From Candidatus Amarobacter glycogenicus (GTDB lineage Bacteria > Chloroflexota > Dehalococcoidia > Tepidiformales > Tepidiformaceae): 64,000 nt of DNA. The notes below the pieces were generated by a model. That model did not search any database, was not told the origin of the DNA, and was given only the letters and a program-made list of their open reading frames with translations. The translations under genes were made by a program, and so were the position numbers. Position 1 is the stretch's first letter; every line of letters starts with the position of its first letter. This document shows positions 51,514 to 60,109 of the stretch, in pieces. Location: NCBI GenBank assembly GCA_016719395.1, contig JADJZF010000006.1:124001-188000 (forward strand). The letters run 5' to 3'.

Positions 51514-52812
51514 TCATTCCAGCGATCGCCCGGCCAGTCCTGAGCTGCGGAAACCGGCTATCTCCGCCGTGTCGAACCCCAGCATCGCAAGCACCTCGTC
51601 CGTGTGCTGGTCCAACTGAGGCGGCGGCGCGGTGATCCGCGTCGGTGTGGCGTCCATCTTCAGTGCAGGCCCGAACGTCTTGTAAGGTCCAAACAGCGGG
51701 TGCTCGACCTCGACGATGTACTCGTTCTCGATCAGTTGCGGGTCGTTGAAGACGTCGGGTGGGAAGTTGAGCGGTCCGCAAGGCACCTTTCCCGCGCGAA
51801 GGGTCTCGAGCCACTCTCCGGTCGTACGGCTGGCGAAGAGCGCTTCGACCTCCCGGACAAGTTCGCCGAGTTGGTCCATCGATTGCGGCGTCCCAAGCTC
51901 GAAACCCGGCTCCTGGCGCGGGTCGTTAACACCCGTCGCTGCCCGGAAGCGCGCGTTGAGCTGCGGACTCAGGCAGCCGACCGAGATGAACCCGTCGGCT
52001 GTCCGGTAGTGCCGGAAATAGATATTCGCGAACCCGCCTCGTGTGTAGTGGCGCTCCCAGATGCCTCGCTGCGTCTCGAAATCCGCCCCACTGGCACGTG
52101 CCTCTGCGATGGCCGTCCGGTAGCTCGCCTCCACCGGCGGATCGGTCACGCCGAACCAGCTGAGGAGCTGGTTCCCTAGCGCCATCGCTGTGCCGAGCAG
52201 CGACGTCTCCACGCGCTGGCCCTCGCCGGTCAGGTCGCGGTGGCGCAACGCGGCGACGATTCCCAGGGCAGAGAATGCCCCGGTGCCCATGTCATTGAAC
52301 GCCGGGCGGATGTTGATCGGTACGCCGTCGCGCTCCCGCGCGGTGAGCACACTGGTTCCCGAAATGCCCTGCACCACCACGTCGTAGCCCGGCTCGCCGC
52401 CGAGGGGGCCCTGCTTCCCGAGGGGGACGTGCTCGAGAAAGACCAGTCCCGGGTTCATCTCGCGGAAGTCCTCGTATGTGAGCCCGTAGCGGGGCAGATC
52501 TGCGGGCTTCATCGAGACCATGACCACGTCCGCCCACTTGGCCAGGCGTTCCAGTACCGGCCGGGCGTCGGCCCGGGTGATGTCGAGGCAGATAGACCGC
52601 TTCCCGCGGTTGATGAGAGTGAACCCCTTGCTCTCGCCCGGGAGGATCGGCTCCATCGTGTGGCGGATGCCGTCACCCGCCGGTGGTTCGACCTTGATGA
52701 CGTCGGCGCCCATGTCGGCGAGCAGGATGCCGGCGAACGGGACTGCGAGCGCCTGGGCGATCTCGACGATTTTGACGCCGGCCAGGGCGCCCGGGGGGAA
52801 AGGGGTGGTCAT
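51514..52812 (-). CDS. CaiB/BaiF family III CoA-transferase
   Basis: VKIVEIAQALAVPFAGILLADMGADVIKVEPPAGDGIR, GKRSICLDITRADARPVLERLAKWADVVM and the catalytic Asp174 in RPAFNDMGTGAFSALGIVAAL are diagnostic of family III CoA transferases. LNFPPDVFNDPQL near the C-terminus also fits. It moves CoA between carboxylic acids; substrate not readable. TAGACT stands 9 bases before the ATG. 432 residues, normal. Confidence 0.9.
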   Translation of the reverse strand: MTTPFPPGALAGVKIVEIAQALAVPFAGILLADMGADVIKVEPPAGDGIRHTMEPILPGESKGFTLINRGKRSICLDITRADARPVLERLAKWADVVMVSMKPADLPRYGLTYEDFREMNPGLVFLEHVPLGKQGPLGGEPGYDVVVQGISGTSVLTARERDGVPINIRPAFNDMGTGAFSALGIVAALRHRDLTGEGQRVETSLLGTAMALGNQLLSWFGVTDPPVEASYRTAIAEARASGADFETQRGIWERHYTRGGFANIYFRHYRTADGFISVGCLSPQLNARFRAATGVNDPRQEPGFELGTPQSMDQLGELVREVEALFASRTTGEWLETLRAGKVPCGPLNFPPDVFNDPQLIENEYIVEVEHPLFGPYKTFGPALKMDATPTRITAPPPQLDQHTDEVLAMLGFDTAEIAGFRSSGLAGRSLE

Positions 52813-52878
52813 TGGAGGGGGAGTCTACGGGGCGAGGGCGCTGGCGCAAAAGAGCACCTTCGGCGTGGGCCGGACCAC

Positions 52879-53193
52879 CTATGTCGGAGCGTCATCCTCG
52901 GTCACCAGGTCCGCGTACTCCGGATGCCGGGACACGTACCCGGCCACGAAGCTGCACTCCGCTACCACCCGCAGCCCGCGCGCCCTGGCGTCATCAAGCG
53001 CGTGTTTCGCGAGTTGGCCCGCGATCCCGCGTCCTTCGAGGGCCTTCGGGACGCGAGTTGTGTGGTAGACGGCGCGCTGACCGTCGCGGGCATATTCGAG
53101 GACCGCCACCCCACCTTCGACACGGACTTCGAAGCGGGATGCGGCCGCGTTGTCGACGATGGCAGGCCGGGATCGGGATCTGGCAAGCGACAC
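52879..53193 (-). CDS. Short GNAT-like acetyltransferase (YidJ/Acetyltransf_CG type)
   Basis: The core VDNAAASRFEVRVEGGVAVLEYARDGQRAVYHTTRVPKALEGRGIAGQLAKHALDDARARGLRVVAECSFVAGYV has GRGIAGQL as the acetyl-CoA loop and ends HPEYADLV, exactly the short GNAT type. GTG 53193 (VSLARSRSRPAIVDN) is the nearest start codon; the longer frame to 53508 is antisense to the HIT gene region. Confidence 0.75.
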   Translation of the reverse strand: MSLARSRSRPAIVDNAAASRFEVRVEGGVAVLEYARDGQRAVYHTTRVPKALEGRGIAGQLAKHALDDARARGLRVVAECSFVAGYVSRHPEYADLVTEDDAPT

Positions 53194-53408
53194 CCTCGAT
53201 GGCGATGGATGGAGGGTACCAAGTTCAGTTCGCGGGCACCCGTCCGGCCGAGCCGGATTTCGCGGCCAACTGGCCGAACTTGGGCGTGGCACCATGACCT
53301 CGGGCGCTCGGCAATTGTCTGGATGCCCAGCGCCGTTCGAGCCGGAGCCAGTCTCGCTCGTTGGAGGAAGTGGCCGCGGGTGGTTGGCAAACGGAGTTGC
53401 CCGTGCTA

Positions 53409-53414
53409 CACCGT
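53409..53414 (+). promoter_or_regulatory. Putative leaderless -10, CACCGT variant
   Basis: CACCGT lies 6 bases before ATG 53421; the context closely resembles that at 4047. Weaker than the TANNNT cases. Confidence 0.3.
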
Positions 53415-53420
53415 TGGGCC

Positions 53421-53876
53421 ATGAATCTGGGCGCGTGTGCCTTCTGTCAGATAGCCAACGGCGTATCGGCATGCCATGCGGTGTACGACGGTCCGCGGGT
53501 TCTCGCATTCCTCGACCGCGGCCCTATTCGGCCCGGCCACACACAGATCATCCCGCGGGCGCATTACCCGTACTTCGATGACTTGCCGCCGGCTCTGCTC
53601 GCCGAGATCTCAGCGATAGGCCAGGCGGTGGCGAAGGTGCTGAAGCAGGTCCATGGCGTGGAACGCGTCGCGTTCGCATTCACCGGCGGCGACGTGGCGC
53701 ACGCCCATGCCCACGTGGTGCCGCTGTTCGAAAAGACGGACATCACGTCGCGGCGCTACATCCAGGAACCTTCGGTCACGTTTCGCGCCCTTCCCAGGGC
53801 GCCCGAAGCGGATCAACTTGAGATGGCTCGACGGCTCTGCGACGGCCTCAACTCCGTCTTCGGAGCCGAACCTTAG
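53421..53876 (+). CDS. HIT-family nucleotide hydrolase/transferase
   Basis: The histidine triad is HAHAHVVP (His94, His96, His98) with ACAFCQIANG at the N-terminus (zinc-binding Cys pair) and VLAFLDRGPIRPGHTQIIPRAHY. Likely hydrolyses dinucleoside polyphosphates or AMP-amine. ATG 53421 is preferred by homology and promoter spacing over a longer form from 53361. Its stop overlaps the GAPDH stop by four bases. Confidence 0.88.
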   Translation: MNLGACAFCQIANGVSACHAVYDGPRVLAFLDRGPIRPGHTQIIPRAHYPYFDDLPPALLAEISAIGQAVAKVLKQVHGVERVAFAFTGGDVAHAHAHVVPLFEKTDITSRRYIQEPSVTFRALPRAPEADQLEMARRLCDGLNSVFGAEP

Positions 53877-54889
53877 AGGCCCTTGTCGACCAGGAACGAG
53901 CAGAGGTCGCTGATGCGGCAGGCATAGCCCCACTCGTTGTCGTACCAGGCAGCCACCTTGACCAGGTTGCCGCCGACGACGTTCGTCGATTGGCCGTCCA
54001 CGATGCTTGAGCGCTCATCGCCCTTCATGTCCATTGAGACGACCGGGTCCATCGTGAAGCCAAGGATGCCCTTCATCTGCCCGGCTGACGTTTCCCGCAG
54101 GAGCGTGTTGAGCTCATCCCGTGTCGTGTCCTTCTTCGTGAGGGCGACGATTTCGACGATAGAGACGGTTGGCGTGGGCACGCGGTAGGCGAGGCCGTCG
54201 AGAATACCGTCGACTTCAGGGATGACGAGTCTCAATGCCCGGGCCGCGCCCGTGGAGGTCGGGACGATATTGAGGGCGCCGGCACGCATCTCCCGCAGGT
54301 CGGTCCCGGCCGCCTTGTCCAGGATCTGCTGGCTATTGGTGTAGCTGTGGATGGTCGTCATCTGGCCTTTTTGCATCCCCAGGTTGTCGACGATGACTTT
54401 CACCACCGGGGCCAGTCCGTTCGTGGTGCAGCTCGCATTCGAGATGACGTTGTGCGTCGCCGGGTTGTACTTTTCGCCGTTCACGCCAAGGACGATGGTG
54501 AAGTCCTCGTTCTTGGCCGGGGCGCTGATCACGACTTTCTTCACACTGTCGCGCTTGTGGGCGACGGCTTTCGTGGCGTCGGTGAAAAGGCCCGTGCTTT
54601 CGATGACGATGTCGACTCCCACGCTTCCCCACGGGATCGCACCGGGGTCGCGTTCGGCAAACACCTTGATCACGCGTCCGTCGACTACAAGGCCGTCGCT
54701 CTCGGCACGGATCTCCTTGTTCCAACGGCCGTAGTTGCTGTCGTACTTCAGGAGGTTGGCGTTCACGTCGGTTGCGACGAGGTCGTTGATGGCCACGACT
54801 TCGAGCTTGCCCGGGTAACGTTCGGTGATCGCCTTGAGGACCTGGCGCCCGATGCGCCCAAAACCGTTGATGCCAACCTTAGTCGCCAC
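53873..54889 (-). CDS. gap: Glyceraldehyde-3-phosphate dehydrogenase
   Basis: KVGINGFGRIGRQ is the NAD-binding opening, SNASCTTNGLAPV holds catalytic Cys154, and TVSIVEIVALTKKD and WYDNEWGYACR close the fold. Start at GTG 54889, eight bases after AGGAG, gives 338 residues; the longer frame from 54916 adds non-homologous residues. Glycolysis/gluconeogenesis. Convergent with the HIT gene. Confidence 0.95.
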   Translation of the reverse strand: MATKVGINGFGRIGRQVLKAITERYPGKLEVVAINDLVATDVNANLLKYDSNYGRWNKEIRAESDGLVVDGRVIKVFAERDPGAIPWGSVGVDIVIESTGLFTDATKAVAHKRDSVKKVVISAPAKNEDFTIVLGVNGEKYNPATHNVISNASCTTNGLAPVVKVIVDNLGMQKGQMTTIHSYTNSQQILDKAAGTDLREMRAGALNIVPTSTGAARALRLVIPEVDGILDGLAYRVPTPTVSIVEIVALTKKDTTRDELNTLLRETSAGQMKGILGFTMDPVVSMDMKGDERSSIVDGQSTNVVGGNLVKVAAWYDNEWGYACRISDLCSFLVDKGL

Positions 54890-55001
54890 GTGAAAACTCC
54901 TGGGGAAGTGCGCCAATTAGCCTAACGCGCCGGAATTAACAGGCTACACGTTGTCCCGGACTCCATTGGCCGGAGTGGGCGGGGACGCGCTGGCAACCTC
55001 T

Positions 55002-55030
55002 TTGTAACCCAACCGATATATCCATAGCGT
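55002..55030 (+). promoter_or_regulatory. Promoter: TTGTAA-17-TAGCGT, leaderless spacing
   Basis: TTGTAA (55002-55007) and TAGCGT (55025-55030) are separated by 17 bases, and TAGCGT ends 6 bases before ATG 55037. This is the clearest paired -35/-10 among the leaderless candidates. Confidence 0.6.
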
Positions 55031-55036
55031 GAACCT

Positions 55037-55246
55037 ATGGATCTGCCGAAAGCAATCCGGAATTCATGCTACCTCGCCCGTATCTCCAGGGGTGATTCTG
55101 GTCTCACGGACCACTGCGAGGAGCACGAACGAATGAACCGGCGAACTGTCGTATGCCCCAACTGCGAACTCCACTTCACCACCGCACGGGAGAAGACCTA
55201 CTGTCCCGGCTGCCACCAGTTGGTCGAGCCGGCGCCCGCCCGGTAG
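55037..55246 (+). CDS. Small zinc-ribbon protein (69 aa)
   Basis: VVCPNCELHFTTAREKTYCPGCHQLVEP forms two CxxC knuckles 17 residues apart, a rubredoxin-type zinc ribbon. The first 30 residues (MDLPKAIRNSCYLARIS) have no known pattern; an internal ATG (MNRRTVVCPNC) could give a 37-residue form, but the promoter supports the longer start. Role unknown. Confidence 0.65.
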   Translation: MDLPKAIRNSCYLARISRGDSGLTDHCEEHERMNRRTVVCPNCELHFTTAREKTYCPGCHQLVEPAPAR

Positions 55247-55285
55247 CGCCCACGCCAGTTGGCGTAGCTGGGCGCCGGACTTCCG

Positions 55286-55963
55286 TCACAGCCCGCGGGT
55301 GGCCCAGTAACGCATGATGGTGTGACGCATCTCCGGCGGCGACGCGATGGCCGGGACGCCTGGGTTCTCGCTTGCGTGGTGGGCCCAACCGGCTGCGAAC
55401 GGCCGGGCCCCGCGGCCGGTGACTGCATCGATGTCCCGTAAATCCCCGCTGATGAAGGCGGAATCCGGAGCGCCCGTCGCGAGGAAGGCGAGACATACAT
55501 CGAACCGTGCCGCGGGGACCCACGGTTCGCCCGGCAGCGTTGCGGAAAGGACGGCGACGAACCGATCGAGTCCCGTGCTTTGAATCTGCTTCACCGCGAC
55601 ACCGTGCGGGAGCCGGGAGATCGCTCCGATTTCGATGCGCTCGCCACGGAGGGCGTGGAGGGCCATCCCGATTCCCTCGTGGACCAGCAACTTCTTCATC
55701 GCGCTGCGCTCGAACATGGCGTCGCAGAGAACGGCAAGGTTCCGCGCTTCCTCGGACGAACTCGCGAGTATTCCCAGGGCATCCCGCCAGGGCCGGGTGT
55801 GGTATTCATCGACGAGGCTGGATGCGTCGACTCTGCGGCCGGCCGTCGAGGCAACCGCCTCCTCGATGCAGAACCGCCAGGCAGTCCGGGAGTCGATGAG
55901 ACACCGATCGAGGTCGAAGATGATGGCACGTGGGTGGGGCCGGTGGCCGCCCGCGAGGCCCAC
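55286..55963 (-). CDS. HAD-superfamily hydrolase
   Basis: AIIFDLDRCLIDSRTAWRFC carries the DxD nucleophile motif, a helical cap follows, and DLRDIDAVTGRGARPFAAGWAHH is motif IV-like. Start GTG 55963 stands one base after the stop of the MocA-like gene, so they are coupled. A phosphatase acting on the partner's nucleotide or cofactor is possible. 225 residues. Confidence 0.8.
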   Translation of the reverse strand: MGLAGGHRPHPRAIIFDLDRCLIDSRTAWRFCIEEAVASTAGRRVDASSLVDEYHTRPWRDALGILASSSEEARNLAVLCDAMFERSAMKKLLVHEGIGMALHALRGERIEIGAISRLPHGVAVKQIQSTGLDRFVAVLSATLPGEPWVPAARFDVCLAFLATGAPDSAFISGDLRDIDAVTGRGARPFAAGWAHHASENPGVPAIASPPEMRHTIMRYWATRGL

Positions 55964-55964
55964 G

Positions 55965-56555
55965 CTAGCCGCCCAGGCCGTACCGCCGGAGCGCCGTCTG
56001 GTATTCCTCGGGCGTGTTGAAGTCGAGGTCCAACAGCTCCCCGGCGTCCACTTCACCGACCTCGGTGGCATGGGCCCGAAGGACGGCGTGGAGCCCTTCA
56101 GCCTCATCTGTGACGGCCATGAGTTCCTCGCGTAGGCGGCCCGCAACGACGATGGGGTGGCCCCTGCTTCCCCTGTGGATCGGCCGCGTTACGGCGATCT
56201 CGGGCCGGTGGGCATCGATTAAGGCCTTGAGGAATGCCGCGGGACGCGGGGTGTCGACATCGGTGATGAGGATGGCGTCGGTGTCGCGGTTCACGGCCTT
56301 CGCGCCGATTCGCAGGGAGCCTGCGCGGCCATGCTGGTAGCGGGGATTGAGCATCGTGCGGCACTTCATCGTCCTCATCTCCCGCGAGATGTTGTCGGCC
56401 TTGTGCCCGAGGACCACGATGACTTCGTCGCAACCGGCTTCCTGGAGTTGACGCACCTGGTAACAGACCAGCGGTTGGCCTCCCCAATCGAGGAGTGCCT
56501 TGGGTCTTCCCATGCGTGTCGACATGCCGGCGGCGAGGATTATCCCGGAAATCAC
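55965..56555 (-). CDS. MobA/MocA-like nucleotidyltransferase
   Basis: IILAAGMSTRMGRPKALLDWGGQPLV is the NTP-transferase signature, followed by VIVVLGHKADNI and AILITDVDTPRP (the metal-binding Asp pair) and GSRGHPIVVAGRL. The 196-residue form matches molybdenum cofactor cytidylyl- or guanylyltransferases of the MocA/xanthine-dehydrogenase-associated type; no molybdenum enzyme is in the window. The HAD gene follows. Confidence 0.85.
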   Translation of the reverse strand: MISGIILAAGMSTRMGRPKALLDWGGQPLVCYQVRQLQEAGCDEVIVVLGHKADNISREMRTMKCRTMLNPRYQHGRAGSLRIGAKAVNRDTDAILITDVDTPRPAAFLKALIDAHRPEIAVTRPIHRGSRGHPIVVAGRLREELMAVTDEAEGLHAVLRAHATEVGEVDAGELLDLDFNTPEEYQTALRRYGLGG

Positions 56556-56607
56556 GAAGGTCGAGTCTAGGGCAGGCGCGAGCTACCAGCTATCGAGACG
56601 GCGGCAC

Positions 56608-57756
56608 TCATCGGGCCGCATATACGACTTCGCCATCGAGGATGACGAACCGAACGCGTTCGAGGGCGGAGAGGTCGTGGGTGGGATCCCCCTCCACGAC
56701 GAGCAGGTCGGCCAGCCTGCCGGCTTCGATTACGCCCCGGTCCTCAAGCCCGAGTAGCTCCGCGGACCGGCTGGTGGCGAGTTTCAGGATCTCCAGCGGA
56801 GCGTAGCCGGTGAGCTCCTGCAGGACCTGCATGCCCCCTGCGAGCGATTCGTGGGGTACCCCGGGGATGCCGCAATCCGTGCTCATGAGCACCCGGCAGC
56901 CGGAGTCCAGCAGTGCTTTCAGGACCTGGCCGCGCTGCTGGCGGCGCCCGTCGTCCGGCCAATTCCGGAATCCGACTGAAACGGTCGGCGAAACCAGGAT
57001 TCCCTTCGCTGCTATCCGGTCGACAAGGGGTTGATCGAACTCGTAGCCTCCCGGAGCGGTAAATGAGCAGTGTTCGATGCTATCGACGCCCGCTTCGGTT
57101 GCCACCCGAATTCCTTCGATGCCGTGCGCATGCGCGGCGACTCTGCGGCGAAGGCGGTGTGCCTCCTCTACGCACGCGCGCAACTCGTCCACGGTGAACT
57201 GCGCTGCGAAGGTATTCGTCCGGGGTGTCATGTTCCCGCCAGTGGCCATGACCTTTATCCAGTCCGTCCCGGCTTTGACGTGCTCGCGTACCTGCCTCCG
57301 GATTCCGAGCTCACCGTCACACTCGCCGCCCATGAACCAGCAGTGCCCGCCTGTCGTCGTTATCGGGGCTCCGGCGACAAGCAGTCTTGGCCCCTCGGTC
57401 AGGCCCTCGGCGATTCCTTCGCGCAATTCGATTCCAAGGTGCGTCGGCGAGCCCAGGTCGCGGACAGTGGTGATGCCGGCCCGCAGCATCCGCCGCCCGT
57501 ACGAGGCCATCCGGAGGAGCATCTTCGCCGGGGTATCGTTCTCGTAGGTCGTGCGCCATGCAGGGGTCGTGTCGAAACAGAGGTGTGCGTGACCTTCGAT
57601 GAGGCCGGGGACCACCGTGCAGCCTGTGATGTCCAGGGTCTTGCCGCCGCCATCGGCGCCCGCCAGAAAGCGGCCATCCACCACCACACTCGATGGCGAG
57701 GAGGTTCCTGCGCGGCCGTCCCAGACGTGCCCGCCGCGAAGCGTTAGGGTTGCCAT
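56608..57756 (-). CDS. Amidohydrolase (imidazolonepropionase/prolidase-like)
   Basis: Residues TVVPGLIEGHAHLCFDTTP hold the first His pair (HAHL), then GGHCWFMGGECDG, VAAHAHGIEGIRVATEAGVDSIEHCSF and MSTDCGIPGVPHESLAGGMQVL complete the metal site. The tail ADLLVVEGDPTHDLSALERV is the usual composite domain return. ATG 57756 with TAGAAT 7 bases before; the frame reaches 58410 but that part overlaps TatD antisense. 382 residues; substrate unknown. Confidence 0.9.
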   Translation of the reverse strand: MATLTLRGGHVWDGRAGTSSPSSVVVDGRFLAGADGGGKTLDITGCTVVPGLIEGHAHLCFDTTPAWRTTYENDTPAKMLLRMASYGRRMLRAGITTVRDLGSPTHLGIELREGIAEGLTEGPRLLVAGAPITTTGGHCWFMGGECDGELGIRRQVREHVKAGTDWIKVMATGGNMTPRTNTFAAQFTVDELRACVEEAHRLRRRVAAHAHGIEGIRVATEAGVDSIEHCSFTAPGGYEFDQPLVDRIAAKGILVSPTVSVGFRNWPDDGRRQQRGQVLKALLDSGCRVLMSTDCGIPGVPHESLAGGMQVLQELTGYAPLEILKLATSRSAELLGLEDRGVIEAGRLADLLVVEGDPTHDLSALERVRFVILDGEVVYAAR

Positions 57757-57763
57757 GGCGCGG

Positions 57764-57769
57764 ATTCTA
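57764..57769 (-). promoter_or_regulatory. Putative leaderless -10 (TAGAAT)
   Basis: TAGAAT on the minus strand is followed by 7 bases and ATG 57756. The gap to the divergent TatD gene is only 36 bases, so the two promoters abut. Confidence 0.55.
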
Positions 57770-57792
57770 CGGGGCCGTGCCACGATACGCGC

Positions 57793-58527
57793 GTGGATCC
57801 CTGGTACGACACCCACGTCCACCTGGATCGCTTTCCGGCCACGGCCCGTGAGGGTCTGCTGGAGAGGGCGCGGGCTGCAGGCGTGCTGGTGGTCGCAGTG
57901 GCGACCGATCTCGAATCTTCGGCCGCCGTTGTTGAGCTCGCTGCCGGTTCGCCTCTGGTGGCTGGAGGCGCCGTCGGCGTGCATCCCCGGCAAGCCCGCG
58001 GGGCCGTTCGTGAGTTGACCGACCTCGCGGCGAACCCCGGCGTTGTGGCGATTGGCGAGTGCGGTTTCGATGGTTCTGGGCCCGGCTGGGAGCTCCAGGC
58101 GGAGACGTTTCTCGCCCAGGCGTCGATTGCCAGGAACCTTGGCCTCGCCCTCGTCCTCCACATCGACGGAGACGGTGCATGGGACCAACTGGCCACGCGG
58201 GGGGACGCACTCGAAGGCCTGCGTGTGGTGCGCCACTACTTCACTGGCGACAGCGTCCAGGCGGCGTGGCACGCGGAACGTGGCCACTTCGCCTCCTTCG
58301 GGAATCCACTGCGGCGGACGTCTCAGCTCCAGGAAATCACGGCCCGCTACCCCCCCGAGTTGCTTCTGATCGAAACTGACAGCTACCCGGCGCCGGGGAG
58401 AATCACCCAACCGGCGGATGTCGTGAAGGTCGCGGAAGCCCTCGCCGGGGTCAGGGGCTGGAGCGTGCCGGAAACTCGAGAGCGACTGGCCAACAACACT
58501 CGCATCGCATTCGGTCTTCCGGGGTGA
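57793..58527 (+). CDS. TatD-family metal-dependent hydrolase
   Basis: WYDTHVHLDRF gives the first metal His pair, VVAIGECGFDGSGPG the family's GExGLD-like motif, ALVLHIDGDGAW and VRHYFTGDS the middle His residues, and LLLIETDSYPAPG the last Asp. 244 residues from GTG 57793; CACGAT lies 6 bases before. A DNase or deoxyribose-type hydrolase role is typical for the family. Divergent from the amidohydrolase, convergent with LysR. Confidence 0.85.
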   Translation: MDPWYDTHVHLDRFPATAREGLLERARAAGVLVVAVATDLESSAAVVELAAGSPLVAGGAVGVHPRQARGAVRELTDLAANPGVVAIGECGFDGSGPGWELQAETFLAQASIARNLGLALVLHIDGDGAWDQLATRGDALEGLRVVRHYFTGDSVQAAWHAERGHFASFGNPLRRTSQLQEITARYPPELLLIETDSYPAPGRITQPADVVKVAEALAGVRGWSVPETRERLANNTRIAFGLPG

Positions 58528-58530
58528 GCG

Positions 58531-59439
58531 CTACTTCGCGAACGGGTTGGCGACGCCGTACTCTTCGGCGAGCAAGCGCAGGAAGTCCCTGATTGGCGGC
58601 GCCAGGATGCGCCCCCGGAGGACGTGGACGCCCACCTCCCGCTGTGTCGGCTGCTCCATCTCCTTGATCTCCACCTGCACCAGCGTCCCCGCCGCGAGTT
58701 CCCGCTTGATCGAGATCTCTGGAAGGATGCTGACGCCCAGGCCCGCCTCGACCAGGTACTTCGTTGCCTCCATCAGGTCGAGTTCCATCACCGACTCGGG
58801 CACGACCCCGGCCCGCAGGAACATGCTGTAGATCAGGCTGTGATAGCTCGAGCTGCGCTCGAAGAAGAGGAATGGTTCCTTGCCGACTTCGGCGATCGTG
58901 GCTCTTCCCCGCTTCGCGAACGGGTGGTCGGGCGCCACCACAAGCGCGAGGTCGTCGTTATACAAGTGGAGCGAATCGACTTCGGGGTGCTGCGTGAGCC
59001 GCGTAACGGCGACGTGGATCTCTCCGGCGAGGAGCTTCTCCATCTGGTCTTCCGTCTGCCCCGTCGTCATATGTACGTGGACGCGAGGCCGCGTCTCGCG
59101 GAAGTGCTTCAGGACGGTTGGAAGAACGTAGGTCGCGATCGAGGAGCTTGCCCCGATGCGGATGCTGCCGATATCGCCGTGGCGGACTGCCTCGATGGCG
59201 TCGGTGCCTTCCTGGACGGCAGTTAGCGCCCGCTGGGCGTGGGGCATGAAAGCGTGCCCGGCGTCAGTGAGCGTGACGCTGCGCCCGGTCCTTTCGAAGA
59301 GGCGTTCGCCGATCTCTCGCTCCAGAGACTGGATGCGGGCGGTGACCGAAGGCTGAGTGAGAAACAGGGCTTCTGCCGCTCGGCTGAACGAGCGGTGGTG
59401 CGCTACCTGGATGAAGGCTTCGAGCTGGGCGAGTTCCAA
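58531..59439 (-). CDS. LysR-family transcriptional regulator
   Basis: Start TTG 59439 after GGGAGGAG. ELAQLEAFIQVAHHRSFSRAAEALFLTQPSVTARIQSLEREIGERLF is the LysR helix-turn-helix; residues 90-300 are the periplasmic-binding-like effector domain (IGASSSIATYVLPTVLKHFRET). Effector and targets not visible; the ferredoxin gene is 35 bases upstream on the same strand. 302 residues, normal. Confidence 0.93.
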   Translation of the reverse strand: MELAQLEAFIQVAHHRSFSRAAEALFLTQPSVTARIQSLEREIGERLFERTGRSVTLTDAGHAFMPHAQRALTAVQEGTDAIEAVRHGDIGSIRIGASSSIATYVLPTVLKHFRETRPRVHVHMTTGQTEDQMEKLLAGEIHVAVTRLTQHPEVDSLHLYNDDLALVVAPDHPFAKRGRATIAEVGKEPFLFFERSSSYHSLIYSMFLRAGVVPESVMELDLMEATKYLVEAGLGVSILPEISIKRELAAGTLVQVEIKEMEQPTQREVGVHVLRGRILAPPIRDFLRLLAEEYGVANPFAK

Positions 59440-59474
59440 ATGGGCTCCTCCCGGGGTTCACCCGGTGGTGTGGT

Positions 59475-59714
59475 CTAGCGGAAGAAGTCCGCGTTGATCG
59501 CGATGTAGCGGCGCCGGTCCCCCTCCAGCGCGTTCTCATCGAAGATCGCGGTGACGGGGCACGCCAGTTCGCACGCAGCACAGTCGATGCACGTGTCTGG
59601 GTTGATAAAGTACTGCCCCGAATCCTCCGTCGTGTGGATGCAGTCGACGGGGCAGACATCGACGCACGAGGCGTCTTTCACGCCGATGCAGGGCTCGGTG
59701 ATGACGTACGGCAA
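59475..59714 (-). CDS. fdxA: Seven-iron (3Fe-4S/4Fe-4S) ferredoxin
   Basis: The Cys pattern Cys9, Cys17, Cys21, Cys25 (ASCVDVCPVDC) and Cys42, Cys45, Cys48, Cys52 (CIDCAACELACP) is that of the FdxA type, where the first cluster is often 3Fe-4S. 79 residues. Start is TTG 59714 after GAGGGAG. It lies beside a 2Fe-2S ferredoxin gene on the same strand. Confidence 0.9.
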   Translation of the reverse strand: MPYVITEPCIGVKDASCVDVCPVDCIHTTEDSGQYFINPDTCIDCAACELACPVTAIFDENALEGDRRRYIAINADFFR

Positions 59715-59731
59715 GGCGTGGCTCCCTCTCG

Positions 59732-60049
59732 CTACAGCGTATCGCGACGCACGCCAACTTTATACACGACGATATCGCCTTCGACACGAGCCTGGCAGGC
59801 CAGCCGGAGACGCGGGTCCTGCACTGAAGCCTGACCGCGCTGGCGGACCAGGTTCGAACGCTCGAACCGGCCCATCTGGCTCAGCCGGCCCACGCCCGAG
59901 ACCACCTCCATCGCGCAGTTCGTGCACTCACCGTTGCGGTTGCATCCCACCGGCCACCAGTAGCCGGCCGCGTTCGCCGCGTCCATCACGGTCTCGTTCA
60001 ACGGAGCTTCGAATTCGACATCGAGGGGCTCGACGCGCACGCGTGGCAT
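59732..60049 (-). CDS. Plant-type 2Fe-2S ferredoxin domain protein
   Basis: Cys36, Cys42, Cys45 (GCNRNGECTNC) and Cys85 (LRLACQ) form the C-x5-C-x2-C...C site. NETVMDAANAAGYWWP is the typical helix before it. 105 residues; CACAAT lies 6 bases before ATG 60049. Electron donor for an oxygenase or reductase elsewhere; the LysR gene downstream may regulate. Confidence 0.88.
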   Translation of the reverse strand: MPRVRVEPLDVEFEAPLNETVMDAANAAGYWWPVGCNRNGECTNCAMEVVSGVGRLSQMGRFERSNLVRQRGQASVQDPRLRLACQARVEGDIVVYKVGVRRDTL

Positions 60050-60055
60050 GGACCG

Positions 60056-60061
60056 ATTGTG
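60056..60061 (-). promoter_or_regulatory. Putative leaderless -10, CACAAT variant
   Basis: CACAAT on the minus strand ends 6 bases before ATG 60049. It matches the CACNNT variant also seen before 53421 and 57793. Confidence 0.3.
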
Positions 60062-60109
60062 GAGTCCCGGCCAGGGACTGTCGATCCTGCAGAAGGGGAT
60101 CCCGCGGCG